Virus record (IMG/VR): IMGVR_UViG_3300025085_000041
Location: 1 to 48,227 of that record
Reading direction: 5' to 3' (one strand)
Length of the DNA: 48,227 bases
Origin: a virus
In this document: piece by piece, positions 30,712 to 40,233 of the stretch
Layout of the letters: each line of letters opens with the position of its first letter
Position numbering within the stretch: the first letter of the stretch is position 1
Made by a program: the position numbers and the translations under genes
Notes under the pieces: generated by a model
What the model saw: only the letters and a program-made list of their open reading frames with translations
Databases searched by the model: none
What the model was told of the DNA's origin: nothing

Positions 30712-33700
30712 TTAAGGGCAAGTTACTAATTCAATTACTAACCCATTTGATTGTACTCTAATATATTTATTTGATTCTGACTTATAATAACCTGCTGTTA
30801 AAGGTACTGCTTGACTACTATTACAAACAGAAGATGAATAAACAAAATCATTTAAAGCAGGATATGTTCCTGATCCAGTATGATAATATGTTTGAGACAG
30901 TGGTTGATTACACACATCTTGTAATGACTGATTTGTACTTGCTAAAAAAGAAACACAATTAAATGAACAATCACAACAAGCTAAATCGGAAGAAGTAGCA
31001 TCATAACAAAATTGTTGACACGATGTTTTTCTATAATCATATATCAAGTATAAATATTGATTGCTAACAGGTATAGACAAAGAGCTTAATGTAGACTCAT
31101 ACAAGCCCTCTGAAGGATTAACAACGCTTCCATTTGGTATAGTTGCAGATGCAGCTAATAAAGACGCTATATCGGCTTCATTGTTTTGATACAAGGTATT
31201 ACTTGATAAGTATTTAAAGTTATCATCAGGATAGCCCCAGTCATAATCATCAAAATTTATTTTATTAGATCTTATAGTTAAGTCTACTCCATCATTTGGA
31301 AAAACACCTAAAGATCTTATTCCAACTTGAGGATCATAAGTAGAAGCAATTAAATGAGAATTACCAAACTGACATAAATCACTGTCAACTGGACTTATAG
31401 TTGTTGTGTTCTCCCAAAAATATTCTGCATGAATATATTTGTCAGCATCTACAGATGAGTTCATAACAACCTTTACGACAGTGATATTTACTTGTTCAGG
31501 ACAATTGTAGTCTATTGTAAAACTTGAAGAAGAGCCAACAGAGTTTACAGTTACGACCGCATTGCTTGGAGTGTTTAAAGACTTACTCCAAGTGTAAGAT
31601 CCTGAACCAGTTAAAGTTCCGCTTGTAGATGTAGTCCCATTCCATAATACAGATATTGTAATACTTCCTGAAGTCACGCTATAACTAATTGGAACATCTC
31701 CAATTACATTTCCAAAATTTACTGTAGAAGAAAAATCCGTACCAACTTGTAATCCATTTTTAGTAACAGACGTACCACATGGAACTACTTGAGGAGGTAT
31801 AGGTACTGGCTTATCATTCATTGCCAATACATATTCATCCATATAAGGATCAAACGCTCCTAATTTTTGATTATTTAGATTTTCGTAAAACTCATCTCTA
31901 AAAAAAGATCTCATACCAGACTCTGATATTACAGTTAAGCTTTCTCCACCGCCTCCTTCTGAAGCGCCTCCTGATAACATTAAAACAGCTCCTCTTTTTG
32001 CATCTGTAAAAAAAGTGTCAAACCCATGAGTTATAAAGCTTTCAGGATTAAAACTAATTCCATACTCTTCAATACGAGCAATTTGAGTTCCTAATATTTG
32101 AGGAACTGAAGTAACAACACCACCACCTGTTGAGTCAGTTAATTGGTTTTTACTTGCTAAAACATAAGAAATTTTATCCTCTTGCAAAACTAATATATCC
32201 GTTTTACGAGCGTGCATTTTTTGAATAGGCCCATAAGAAGTTTCTAAATCTTTAAAGTTTACTAAACCTAAATTAAACTCATTTAAGTTGTTCGTTCCAG
32301 AATTACTACTATAAACACCGCTATAAGTCATTCCTTCAAATCTATCAGCTTCTTTGTAGTCTTGATTAGAAACAGCCAATGTTCTTTCTCCTAACTGAAA
32401 ACTTTTAGCCGCTAATCTGTCTTTAATTTTATAGCTTTCAACACCATTTCCAAATGTGTAAACATCTGAAAAACTTAACTCAACAATCGCATCTTGGGAA
32501 GAAGTTTGATCTTGATCAAAATCTCCTGTTCCTGATAAATGATTATGGTTAGAATCAATGTCGTACATTTCACTCGCGTCATAATATAAATCTGGATTAG
32601 CATCTAAAGGTTCTGACTCAAAAATCATTAAAGTATTGGCTCTAAAAACAACAATGTCAGCAGATATACTTGATTTTCTATCAGAAGCAAAAGCTCTATT
32701 AGCTCCAGGAACACCACTATTTATACCAAAATACAATGGAGAAGAGGCATCCCCTGGAATGTCTTGAACAAAACCAAGCTTTATTTTAAACCTATTACAT
32801 GGAAGATTACCAGCATAACCATAAGGGTTTCCTGAAATAAATGGAGGAATTGGAGCGCCAGGCACTGAAACATCTACATAACCAGCATCATAAGTAGCGA
32901 CAACATCGTCAGCACCAAACCCATTTACATTTCCTGGAGAAGCCAAAAGCACATTTACATTGTCTCCATCATACCATCTTTTCATATCTGGATAATCTCT
33001 ACTCGCAACAAATTGCTGCTCCCATTCCCAAGTATATTCTGGCGCTCCACCTGGAAAACCAGTTGAAGATCTTTGAGCTTTAAATTTTAACTTTATAACA
33101 GAACCACCTGGAACAGTATAATTTGTTGTAGAAACTACAGCGCCTTGCGCATCATACTCTGTTGTAAAACAAGGATATCCCACTTGTCTTTTTGACGAAC
33201 AACCATCGGCAGAAGTAGAGGCAACTTGTTCTCCATAATCTATAACCGAATCATCAGGGATTGTAACATTAAAATTTTGGTTTTTAACATTCATGTATAA
33301 CCCTGGTAATTGACTTATATCTTCAAATCCAATCTCTCCAGCTTCTTGTAAAAAATCTGTAGACTCTGCTGTTACATCTAAAACAGTAACTTTTTCCACC
33401 CTTGGCAAAGCCCCATCTACATCTCCTTTTACTATTAATGTTTGTCCTTTTTCAACTTTATTAGCATTATCACCTTCTAATTTAAAAAAGATCATATTGT
33501 CACTTGGCCTTACGTAATAAAAGTTTGTAAATATAGTTTCATAATTACCTAAGCTTGGCTTTACAACAAATTTATATTTTTTAGCCCAATAAGGAGCGAT
33601 GCTATTTATTTGAACTAAAATTTTATTTACACTAACTGAATTTGCTGGCTCAATATAAACTGTATTATATTCAGAAACTAATACTGTAGAAGCACGAGCA

Positions 33701-35559
33701 TACTCGTCCATATACACAATTCCTGTTTCGTAATCCCTATTACTATGCAAACTTGTAGTATCATTGTCTGAGCTAAATGTAATATTTCCAGAAATAAATC
33801 TAAAAAACTCAAACATATTTGTTGTTATTGGAGCGTTTGGATCTGTAGAATCTATAGATTGATAATTCATTGCAAGTACCTGCAACTCAAATGTATCAGA
33901 TCCTGGAGAAACACCTGTCAATGCAAAACCTTGTTGTGCGGTTGCGTCTGTTATACTACTATTAAACTTAGTAAACGTACAGTCTATTGCTGGAGAGGAT
34001 AATGTATTATTAAACAAATCTGTTAAAGAACCTCCTGTATCTGCTAATGGCAAAGTTTGAAATCTTCCGTCTGATAATATACCTGTTCCTATTGCATCTT
34101 GAAACTGAGCTGAACTTAAAAAATCATAAACAGAAGAATAATCCTCACTTAAAGTAACACTAACTGTTAGTGGAAAAATTGAGTTTTTAAATTCATTATT
34201 AGAAATGTAACAATCAGTAGTAGTTGTTCCTGTTAATTTAGCGTGTTCAAACCTAAAAGAAAAACCTATTACAGCACCTGCCTTTAGTTTGTCTGAAATT
34301 TCTGCTAAGTTTACAGTGATTTTACTGTTTTCTATATTTTCAGTTGTTCCAGAAATAGTATAAGCACTTCCGTTTCCAGGTTCTGGCATTTCTAAAGTTA
34401 TAAAATCTACATTTTTAGAAATGTAGGTAGTTGAATAATTTAAAGCAATATTTGAACCATTAGCGCTGTTTCTTCTAAAGTCATATCCATCTACAAAGTT
34501 TCCGTAAAACAATCTATTACTCATAATTGTTTGAGCTTTTGCTAATCTTGGAACATTGTCGTATTGTCTTAACAGTTCATCTCCACCAATCGTTGTGTAT
34601 ATTTTACTATTTGTAAAAGAATAAGTCTTAGACGTATTGTCCGCCCATCCATAGTCTTCTTTTTTAAATCTTTCTATTACAAAAATTGAGTTTGAAGTTG
34701 TCTCTTTATAAAGCAAGTCAATTTCCAAAACACGCTTACTACCAGTATTAAAGGTTATAACTGCTCCGTTATACCTATTAACCATCCCACCATTTAAATA
34801 ATTTCTTGTATCAAAAGCAAACGTACTTGCTGCAAAGGCTGGTTTTGTAAATAATGAAGTAGCGCTATATTGATTATCCTCATATCTATATCTATAAGCA
34901 AAACAAATAAATCGTTCTTTTAAGTAATTTTCATTACCAGGTAGATTTACAAGCTGAACTAATGGGGCAGGTAAACTAACATTTGATCCAACAACATCTT
35001 CAAACCCAGGCGGTTTAACTATTACAGATATGTCTTCTTCCACAATTTGATCTGTATTTCCAACTGGAAAAGGATAATTTCTTCCTACATTTATCATTCG
35101 AGGTGGATTTAGGTCGTCTGTAAAAAACAACAACTCTCCATCTACTAAATCAACTGCGGTTATTAAATATTCAGGATCAAAGTTTAATACCGAAGTAGAA
35201 ACTACATGATATCTAACAACTTGATTTTGAGTATTAAAAGAAACTATTAAGTCTACACCACCAACTTTTGTAGAAAAATCTCCATCGTGTATAAACCAAT
35301 AAATATTCTCTCTCATACCATCTTCATAAGCACCTATACATACTGCAGTTGACGACAAAGGAACTCCTTCAAAACTAAGTGAAGTAAGTTGTTCATTACC
35401 TCTTGAGTTTTCAACAGCGCCTATTTCAGTTGTTTCCGTAGATCCTAAGCGAACATTCATAGCGTCAATATACTCCCCAGGAGGAAGCAATCTCTCGTCT
35501 ATGGACTTATTCATTCTACCTGCAATAAAATTAGTTGTAACTATTTCAGACTTCCCCAT
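30712..35559 (-). CDS. Giant tail nozzle/stabilisation protein with adhesin C-terminus
   Basis: A 1615-residue protein. The start (ATTNF-like IVTTNFIAGRMNKSIDERLLPPG and EIGAVENSRGNEQL) is characteristic of tail-tip or stabilisation proteins in crAss-like and marine podoviruses, with YxDAMNVRLG in between. The first 1000 residues are beta-rich repeats typical of a propeller-like nozzle. About 1210-1330 look like Ig-type domains. Residues about 1510-1560 are Cys-rich (CCDCSFNC) and the last 60 residues match the module shared with the next gene. It probably closes the tail tube and carries receptor-binding modules. No frameshift or truncation was seen. Confidence 0.72.
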   Translation of the reverse strand: MGKSEIVTTNFIAGRMNKSIDERLLPPGEYIDAMNVRLGSTETTEIGAVENSRGNEQLTSLSFEGVPLSSTAVCIGAYEDGMRENIYWFIHDGDFSTKVGGVDLIVSFNTQNQVVRYHVVSTSVLNFDPEYLITAVDLVDGELLFFTDDLNPPRMINVGRNYPFPVGNTDQIVEEDISVIVKPPGFEDVVGSNVSLPAPLVQLVNLPGNENYLKERFICFAYRYRYEDNQYSATSLFTKPAFAASTFAFDTRNYLNGGMVNRYNGAVITFNTGSKRVLEIDLLYKETTSNSIFVIERFKKEDYGWADNTSKTYSFTNSKIYTTIGGDELLRQYDNVPRLAKAQTIMSNRLFYGNFVDGYDFRRNSANGSNIALNYSTTYISKNVDFITLEMPEPGNGSAYTISGTTENIENSKITVNLAEISDKLKAGAVIGFSFRFEHAKLTGTTTTDCYISNNEFKNSIFPLTVSVTLSEDYSSVYDFLSSAQFQDAIGTGILSDGRFQTLPLADTGGSLTDLFNNTLSSPAIDCTFTKFNSSITDATAQQGFALTGVSPGSDTFELQVLAMNYQSIDSTDPNAPITTNMFEFFRFISGNITFSSDNDTTSLHSNRDYETGIVYMDEYARASTVLVSEYNTVYIEPANSVSVNKILVQINSIAPYWAKKYKFVVKPSLGNYETIFTNFYYVRPSDNMIFFKLEGDNANKVEKGQTLIVKGDVDGALPRVEKVTVLDVTAESTDFLQEAGEIGFEDISQLPGLYMNVKNQNFNVTIPDDSVIDYGEQVASTSADGCSSKRQVGYPCFTTEYDAQGAVVSTTNYTVPGGSVIKLKFKAQRSSTGFPGGAPEYTWEWEQQFVASRDYPDMKRWYDGDNVNVLLASPGNVNGFGADDVVATYDAGYVDVSVPGAPIPPFISGNPYGYAGNLPCNRFKIKLGFVQDIPGDASSPLYFGINSGVPGANRAFASDRKSSISADIVVFRANTLMIFESEPLDANPDLYYDASEMYDIDSNHNHLSGTGDFDQDQTSSQDAIVELSFSDVYTFGNGVESYKIKDRLAAKSFQLGERTLAVSNQDYKEADRFEGMTYSGVYSSNSGTNNLNEFNLGLVNFKDLETSYGPIQKMHARKTDILVLQEDKISYVLASKNQLTDSTGGGVVTSVPQILGTQIARIEEYGISFNPESFITHGFDTFFTDAKRGAVLMLSGGASEGGGGESLTVISESGMRSFFRDEFYENLNNQKLGAFDPYMDEYVLAMNDKPVPIPPQVVPCGTSVTKNGLQVGTDFSSTVNFGNVIGDVPISYSVTSGSITISVLWNGTTSTSGTLTGSGSYTWSKSLNTPSNAVVTVNSVGSSSSFTIDYNCPEQVNITVVKVVMNSSVDADKYIHAEYFWENTTTISPVDSDLCQFGNSHLIASTYDPQVGIRSLGVFPNDGVDLTIRSNKINFDDYDWGYPDDNFKYLSSNTLYQNNEADIASLLAASATIPNGSVVNPSEGLYESTLSSLSIPVSNQYLYLIYDYRKTSCQQFCYDATSSDLACCDCSFNCVSFLASTNQSLQDVCNQPLSQTYYHTGSGTYPALNDFVYSSSVCNSSQAVPLTAGYYKSESNKYIRVQSNGLVIELVTCP

Positions 35560-35560
35560 A

Positions 35561-36484
35561 TTATTTTATCCATTTATTCTGGCCTCGTAAATTCATTAAT
35601 AGTCTACCAGGATGTATATTGCTTAATCTTATTTTTGCATTTCTTAATAAAGAAGATTTATCTTTTCTCGCTCTATTAACGACATACTCTGTTACTCCAA
35701 CTCTTCCGTTTAATATAGAGTATCTAATATATGCATATATATATTGTTCAAATAGTTTATTTACGTGAACATCAGTGTCAACGCCATTTTCCATACCATC
35801 GGATACATACTCTAAAACAACTGAAGAAGAGGCTATCATATTACTAAAATTTATAACTCCTGATTGCTTGTCAATAGTAAAAGTTGGATTAGAATTAGCT
35901 GTTTCGGTATTTAAACCAAAACGAGATCCAATTGAATAATTAAAACACCATACCCCATTTATATTCCAACCTTCAGATCCGTTATACGGACTACTTGAGT
36001 TTAAGTAAATACTTGGAGCTGTTGTTGACATCTGATTTAAGTTAACCTCAGACTCTTGAGGACTTAATGCATTTCCATCTTGATCAAATAAAATATTAGA
36101 ATTATTGTCTTGAAGATATGCTGAAGACCAATTAGTTTGAATGTTTTCTGATAAAGGATGTAAAACACCATTTACCATTTGAGAAATTCTAACCCAGTTT
36201 ACATAGTCAGGAGGTAGTACAAATCGTAATTGATTAGTAACGTCTAACTGAAGAATTTTTATTTCCTTCATTGCGTCATAATTTAATTCTTGTATTCCTC
36301 TTTTTGCGTGAAATAAAACTTGGTATCTTTCTATATTATTTATAAGCTCATGATTTCCTTGATACATTAACATGAAATTGTTAACTATATCTGACAAAGA
36401 AACAAACTGATAAGAACCCCAGTTAGCATCGGAAGGGTTATTTCCTGAATTTTGATAATATGCGTAATCGTTTATATATGCCAT
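35561..36484 (-). CDS. Tail tube/ring structural protein (307 aa)
   Basis: A 307-residue protein with the segment VSLSDIVNNFMLMYQGNHELI, then FHAKRGIQELNYDAMKEIKIL and LPPDYVNWVRIS (about 25-115). This series recurs in head-tail adaptor or ring proteins of marine and Bacteroidota podoviruses. The location between another ring-type protein and the nozzle protein agrees with a role in the short tail (T7 gp11-like place). Assignment rests on pattern and order. Confidence 0.65.
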   Translation of the reverse strand: MAYINDYAYYQNSGNNPSDANWGSYQFVSLSDIVNNFMLMYQGNHELINNIERYQVLFHAKRGIQELNYDAMKEIKILQLDVTNQLRFVLPPDYVNWVRISQMVNGVLHPLSENIQTNWSSAYLQDNNSNILFDQDGNALSPQESEVNLNQMSTTAPSIYLNSSSPYNGSEGWNINGVWCFNYSIGSRFGLNTETANSNPTFTIDKQSGVINFSNMIASSSVVLEYVSDGMENGVDTDVHVNKLFEQYIYAYIRYSILNGRVGVTEYVVNRARKDKSSLLRNAKIRLSNIHPGRLLMNLRGQNKWIK

Positions 36485-36486
36485 AA

Positions 36487-37464
36487 TTATGATTGTTGTT
36501 GGTTTTCAGTTATTTCTAAATTTTGACCAAAAGCTAATACATCAGCCTCTCTTATCTCAAGCCCTACGTATTGACATATTTTAGCAACAAGCATAGGCTC
36601 ATCAGATAATGGCAATTCAAAGTCTTGGTAATCTCCAGCTGTTGGATCAAACAAAGGCTCTCCTCCTAATAATGAAGCGTAAGTCCAATTCGGAGGAAGA
36701 GGATACCTTACATATTGAGATGTAAACTGACCTATTTTATTTATTGTATTTGGATAAGCTTGGGCCACTAAAGCATCTTGTGTATATGCAGGGTAGCCAA
36801 TATTTGGTCTTGTCAAAACAGAATTGTTTAACATTGTAATTTTACTTTGAGCAACTCTTTCAGCTTCTATAATATTATTAGCAGAATATATGTTATATGT
36901 TTTCCCTATAGCATTCCACACCAGCGCACCAGCTGTTGGAAAAACCAAAAGATTTGTTGCGCTAACAACTTGAGAAATTACTGTATTATAAACCACTCCC
37001 CCTGTAATAGTAGAAACTATATCTCCAGGCTCTACTCCTGCTGCAATAAAATCTGCTGTAGTGTCGTTTACAGCCACACTGCCACCATTGGTTGAGGTTG
37101 TAGTACCTGCAGCTAACTCTTTTGTATATACCATCATTTTATTAATTAAATAATAATCAGAAGGCAGTGTATACAAATTAGTTTGTATACCACCCAGCTG
37201 TGTTGTTGCTGAATTTAATAAAGGTGTGTTTACATAAAAAGTATCAATAACTTCTGCTAAACCTTTAGTAATATCTGCGTAACCAGTGCCAGAAGTTCTT
37301 TGGTTTTCTTTTATTAATTGATTATTGTATTGATAAAAATAATCTTCAAACATATCCATTTGTGCTTGACCAGCATAAAGATTAAAATCTGATGGTGATA
37401 TATATCCGTAATTATTTTTATTGGCTATTGCTAATACAGTATTTCGTACTTCATTTATAGGCAT
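36487..37464 (-). CDS. Structural ring/adaptor protein (325 aa)
   Basis: A 325-residue protein whose start (NEVRNTVLAIANKNNYGYISPSDFNLYAGQAQMDMFEDYFYQYN) and TLPSDYYLINKMMVY segment resemble ring or connector proteins found beside capsid genes in Bacteroidota phages. It is the first gene after a terminator and a TATCTTTG box, so it starts a new transcription unit that continues through the tail genes. Confidence 0.62.
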   Translation of the reverse strand: MPINEVRNTVLAIANKNNYGYISPSDFNLYAGQAQMDMFEDYFYQYNNQLIKENQRTSGTGYADITKGLAEVIDTFYVNTPLLNSATTQLGGIQTNLYTLPSDYYLINKMMVYTKELAAGTTTSTNGGSVAVNDTTADFIAAGVEPGDIVSTITGGVVYNTVISQVVSATNLLVFPTAGALVWNAIGKTYNIYSANNIIEAERVAQSKITMLNNSVLTRPNIGYPAYTQDALVAQAYPNTINKIGQFTSQYVRYPLPPNWTYASLLGGEPLFDPTAGDYQDFELPLSDEPMLVAKICQYVGLEIREADVLAFGQNLEITENQQQS

Positions 37465-37479
37465 AATTAATTCTTTTTA

Positions 37480-37487
37480 CAAAGATA
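37480..37487 (-). promoter_or_regulatory. Promoter -7 box TATCTTTG for the ring/tail unit
   Basis: On the minus strand TATCTTTG lies 15 bases before the ring-protein ATG and directly after the T-run of the upstream terminator, giving a terminator-promoter junction. No clear TTG lies at -33, where the terminator hairpin sits. Confidence 0.45.
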
Positions 37488-37488
37488 G

Positions 37489-37524
37489 CAAAAAAAAAGA
37501 GGCTACTTTTTTTTGTAGCCTCTT
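37489..37524 (-). terminator. Rho-independent terminator after the 92-residue virion gene
   Basis: On the minus strand AAGAGGCTAC, a loop of eight A, and GTAGCCTCTT form a perfect 10-bp stem, followed by eight T. It is among the strongest terminators in the window. Confidence 0.9.
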
Positions 37525-37550
37525 AAGGTATTGGTTAGTTAATTTGCTTA

Positions 37551-37829
37551 TTAAGCATTAACAATACTTGTAACAGCTTTCGGTAATAAAACCTCAAAGT
37601 AAGGTTTTTGCCAAGATGTAGCTAATGCTACTTCCATATTATCTAATATAGAATTGTAAACATCATGCCCTACTTGAGCCGCTGTTGTTACTGTAGTAGT
37701 AGTTCCATCAACATAATCAATTGTAACTGCTGTAGCTGTTGCTGTTGCTGTAGCAATAGCTTTGACTCCGTCAAGACTGATTAATTGACCAGTAATAGGA
37801 GCATTCGAAATTTTAAGAAATTTTGCCAT
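37551..37829 (-). CDS. Small, separately transcribed virion-region protein (92 aa)
   Basis: Read from the ATG at 37829 (MAKFLKISNAP) the product is 92 residues, beta-rich, with a low-complexity ATATATATAVTIDYVDGTTTTVTTA centre. A longer reading from 37886 would run across the promoter box and terminator-proximal sequence, so it is rejected. The gene has its own promoter box upstream and a very strong terminator downstream, as expected for an abundant product. Position just after the capsid genes suggests a decoration or other minor head protein; this is inference. Confidence 0.7.
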   Translation of the reverse strand: MAKFLKISNAPITGQLISLDGVKAIATATATATAVTIDYVDGTTTTVTTAAQVGHDVYNSILDNMEVALATSWQKPYFEVLLPKAVTSIVNA

Positions 37830-37862
37830 TTTATAAAAAGTTTTTAATGGGTTAATAAAGTA

Positions 37863-37870
37863 CAAAGATA
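37863..37870 (-). promoter_or_regulatory. Promoter -7 box TATCTTTG for the 92-residue gene
   Basis: On the minus strand CTATCTTTGT lies 34 bases before the chosen ATG and immediately after the T-run of the previous terminator. Shares the CTATCTTTG core with three other boxes. Confidence 0.5.
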
Positions 37871-37872
37871 GT

Positions 37873-37901
37873 AAAAAAAAAGTCACCTTATTAGGCGACT
37901 T
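37873..37901 (-). terminator. Rho-independent terminator after the 251-residue gene
   Basis: On the minus strand AAGTCGCC-TAATAA-GGTGACTT forms an 8-bp stem with one G-U pair, followed by eight T. It ends the unit upstream of the 92-residue gene. Confidence 0.8.
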
Positions 37902-37922
37902 TCTCTTTCTGGTTAGTTAGTT

Positions 37923-38678
37923 TTATTTTAATTTATTTTTTAATAGTTTATAAACTTCTAAACCATCATCGCTTTTCATGAAAGATGCTACAATAAAGTT
38001 TTTATCTTCTCCAAAAGGAACTGTTAGCATTTTCTTTTTATTGTTTGGAAGATTGTAATATACATCCTTTCCATTATTTCTTAAAGTTAAAAAGGATAAA
38101 TTAAAAAATTGGTAAACATCATCCATAAGCTCTAACATAGGATCGTTTACAGTATCTAAAAAGTCATGAGGATTATTTTTAGAATAAACTAATATGTCTC
38201 TTTTTAATTCAGCTGTTGTCATTTTTTCTACAGCGTTACCCATTAATACTCTGCATATTTGTGTAAGTTTAGAAATATCTTTAGTTATTTTTTTAGCTTC
38301 TATTTGAGCTTCCAACTCAAACTCAACCCACTCTAATTCAACAGCAGCATCACGTTCATGGTTTATTTCCTCAAATACATATCCATTACTTGGATGTAGT
38401 TCTAAAAATTTTTGTAAAACTTGATTTTCTTTTGAAACTGAAAGCATTCCATCTTCAAACACAATAGGTTCTAAGATAGCATTACCATCCTGTTCATCTT
38501 CAAAAGGTGACTTTTGATTACGAGCATAACGTAAAGGTCTGTTATTTCCTTGTTCTTCGTCAAAATGTAATAAGGGTGATCTTTGTGAGTGTCTTGAAGA
38601 CAACATGTAAGATAGAGGAGATTTATCTCCTTTTAATCGATAAGCTTTCGCTTTGTACTGTTCTTTTTTTGATTTCAT
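37923..38678 (-). CDS. Conserved head-region protein (251 aa)
   Basis: The N-terminal part (SPLSYMLSSRHSQRSPLLHF, then NRPLRYARNQKSPFEDEQDG and AILEPIVFEDG) is spelled like a conserved protein that neighbours the capsid gene in marine and Bacteroidota phages; function is not known to me. The first 35 residues are very basic; the rest is acidic and helical, with LLKNKLK at the end. It lies between two terminators, downstream of the major capsid gene, so it is probably made by partial readthrough from the capsid unit. A role in capsid assembly is inferred from position. Confidence 0.66.
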   Translation of the reverse strand: MKSKKEQYKAKAYRLKGDKSPLSYMLSSRHSQRSPLLHFDEEQGNNRPLRYARNQKSPFEDEQDGNAILEPIVFEDGMLSVSKENQVLQKFLELHPSNGYVFEEINHERDAAVELEWVEFELEAQIEAKKITKDISKLTQICRVLMGNAVEKMTTAELKRDILVYSKNNPHDFLDTVNDPMLELMDDVYQFFNLSFLTLRNNGKDVYYNLPNNKKKMLTVPFGEDKNFIVASFMKSDDGLEVYKLLKNKLK

Positions 38679-38702
38679 TATAATATAATTTAATTTGATT
38701 TT

Positions 38703-38741
38703 TAAAAAAAATAATTACCCTCGTCATTATAACGAGGGTAA
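38703..38741 (-). terminator. Rho-independent terminator after the major capsid gene
   Basis: On the minus strand TTACCCTCGT-TATAATG-ACGAGGGTAA forms a perfect 10-bp stem, followed by TTATTTTTTTT. It would set a step down in expression after the capsid gene. Confidence 0.85.
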
Positions 38742-38757
38742 ATATTACTACTATTTA

Positions 38758-40218
38758 CTATGAATCTTGAAATAGGAAGAAGTTGTTTGCACCTAAAGTA
38801 CATACAGCTCTTTCACTCAAGAAGTTTACTTCCATTGCATCTAAGTCACTTGTTCTTGCTCCACCAGCTGAACCAGTAATCCAAGATTTGTAACGTCTGT
38901 CTTCAGTCTCTGAAGCTCTGTAACGAACGTGTAAGAAAGGACGCTTTGCGTTCTTGCCTAAAATTTGATCGTATACAGTTGTAGATCCAGCTGGAACTAA
39001 AAGTCCATTGACTTTACCTGCATTAAGACCACCTCTCATTGTAGGATCATTTAAGTATTTCCAGTCAGACTTGTAAAAGTCATATCCTCTACGGAATCCT
39101 GTGAAACCTAAGTTTAAAGCCATGTCTTTGTCATTGTCAAATAAACCGTAAGAAGTACCACCTGCTCCGTAAGAGTTTTGTACTGCTAACATGTCATCAA
39201 TGTCAAATGAAAACTGACGATCTACAAAAATAACATTCTCTTCAATAGATCCTTGCTTGTCAAGTCTTTGAATAATGTTGTCAAACTGAGCTAAAGTTGT
39301 TGGATTTCCTCCACCAAATACATTACCTCTTTGTCCAACTACATAGAAAATTCCTTCAGATCCAGACTCTCCTGCTACAGAAGCACCTGCTGCTGTACCT
39401 TGTAAGTAGTCTCCTGCACCAGAACCTGCTGCTGCTGGTACTGCTTCAATCATTGCTGTTTCTAAGTAATCTTCAAAACGTAATCTTGTGTCGTGTTCAG
39501 ATTTTAAATACCATAAGTATCCAGATGCACCATTTTCAGATGTAACTTCTACCCATCCAATTTGAGCCATATCAGAACCAGAAACAGAATATTTGTCTTT
39601 GATAATGATTGGTTTGTTTTGGAAGATAAAATCATCAGATTCTAAAGAACCTTGCATTCCGCTTACTCCTTTTGCAAATTCAGAACCATATACAAATATA
39701 TCACATGATGTTGCTGCTGCCATAGATTGTCCAGCCGCTTCATAATAAGCAATTGTAACTTGGTTTGGATTAGCAGCTGTTGGAGCTACAGTAATAATAC
39801 CTTTGTTTTGTAAAGTTGAACCTGCTGTGTTGTCAGAGATCATTACAGTCTGTCCAGCTCTTAAAGCTGCTTGACTTGATGTTCCACCTAAAGCTGGGTT
39901 AAAGTTAGTAATGTTATTTGGAATAGTCCAAACACCATCATCAGCTCCTGCTGCTGCTGCAGATGTACAAGCTTGATATTTAGTGTGTAATCTTCCTTGT
40001 TCTGCCCACTTGATAAGGTCAGAGTTAGAAGGCATTTCAGCACCTACCATTCTTAAGAATGAAGCTACTGTTCTATTTCCATAACGCTCAAATTCCTTTT
40101 CATAAGTATCAGGAAGATACTGATTCAAGAAGTCAAAGTTAGTTATGTAGTTTGTTGATAAAGGAGTTTGCTGCGCACTTGGCTGCAAGTCAAATCCTGG
40201 AGTTACATTTACTGCCAT
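38758..40218 (-). CDS. Major capsid protein
   Basis: A 486-residue protein with the N-terminal region ITNFDFLNQYLPDTYEKEFERYGN and SFLRMVGAEMPSNSDLIKWAEQGR, and a C-terminal segment that reads ERAVCTLGANNFFLF. The layout (long N-terminal helix region, beta-rich body, following a scaffold gene and preceding connector genes) is that of HK97-fold capsid proteins of Bacteroidota podoviruses. It assembles the icosahedral head on the scaffold encoded just upstream and is a likely client of the phage GroEL/GroES. It is followed by a strong terminator. Assignment as capsid is by synteny, size and composition. Confidence 0.82.
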   Translation of the reverse strand: MAVNVTPGFDLQPSAQQTPLSTNYITNFDFLNQYLPDTYEKEFERYGNRTVASFLRMVGAEMPSNSDLIKWAEQGRLHTKYQACTSAAAAGADDGVWTIPNNITNFNPALGGTSSQAALRAGQTVMISDNTAGSTLQNKGIITVAPTAANPNQVTIAYYEAAGQSMAAATSCDIFVYGSEFAKGVSGMQGSLESDDFIFQNKPIIIKDKYSVSGSDMAQIGWVEVTSENGASGYLWYLKSEHDTRLRFEDYLETAMIEAVPAAAGSGAGDYLQGTAAGASVAGESGSEGIFYVVGQRGNVFGGGNPTTLAQFDNIIQRLDKQGSIEENVIFVDRQFSFDIDDMLAVQNSYGAGGTSYGLFDNDKDMALNLGFTGFRRGYDFYKSDWKYLNDPTMRGGLNAGKVNGLLVPAGSTTVYDQILGKNAKRPFLHVRYRASETEDRRYKSWITGSAGGARTSDLDAMEVNFLSERAVCTLGANNFFLFQDS

Positions 40219-40233
40219 AATTTTGTTTTTTTA

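Noticed and set aside
37830-37886. N-terminal extension of the 92-residue virion-region protein
   Set aside because: The extra 19 residues are translated from the promoter box region, and a normal ATG with a typical leader is available at 37829.
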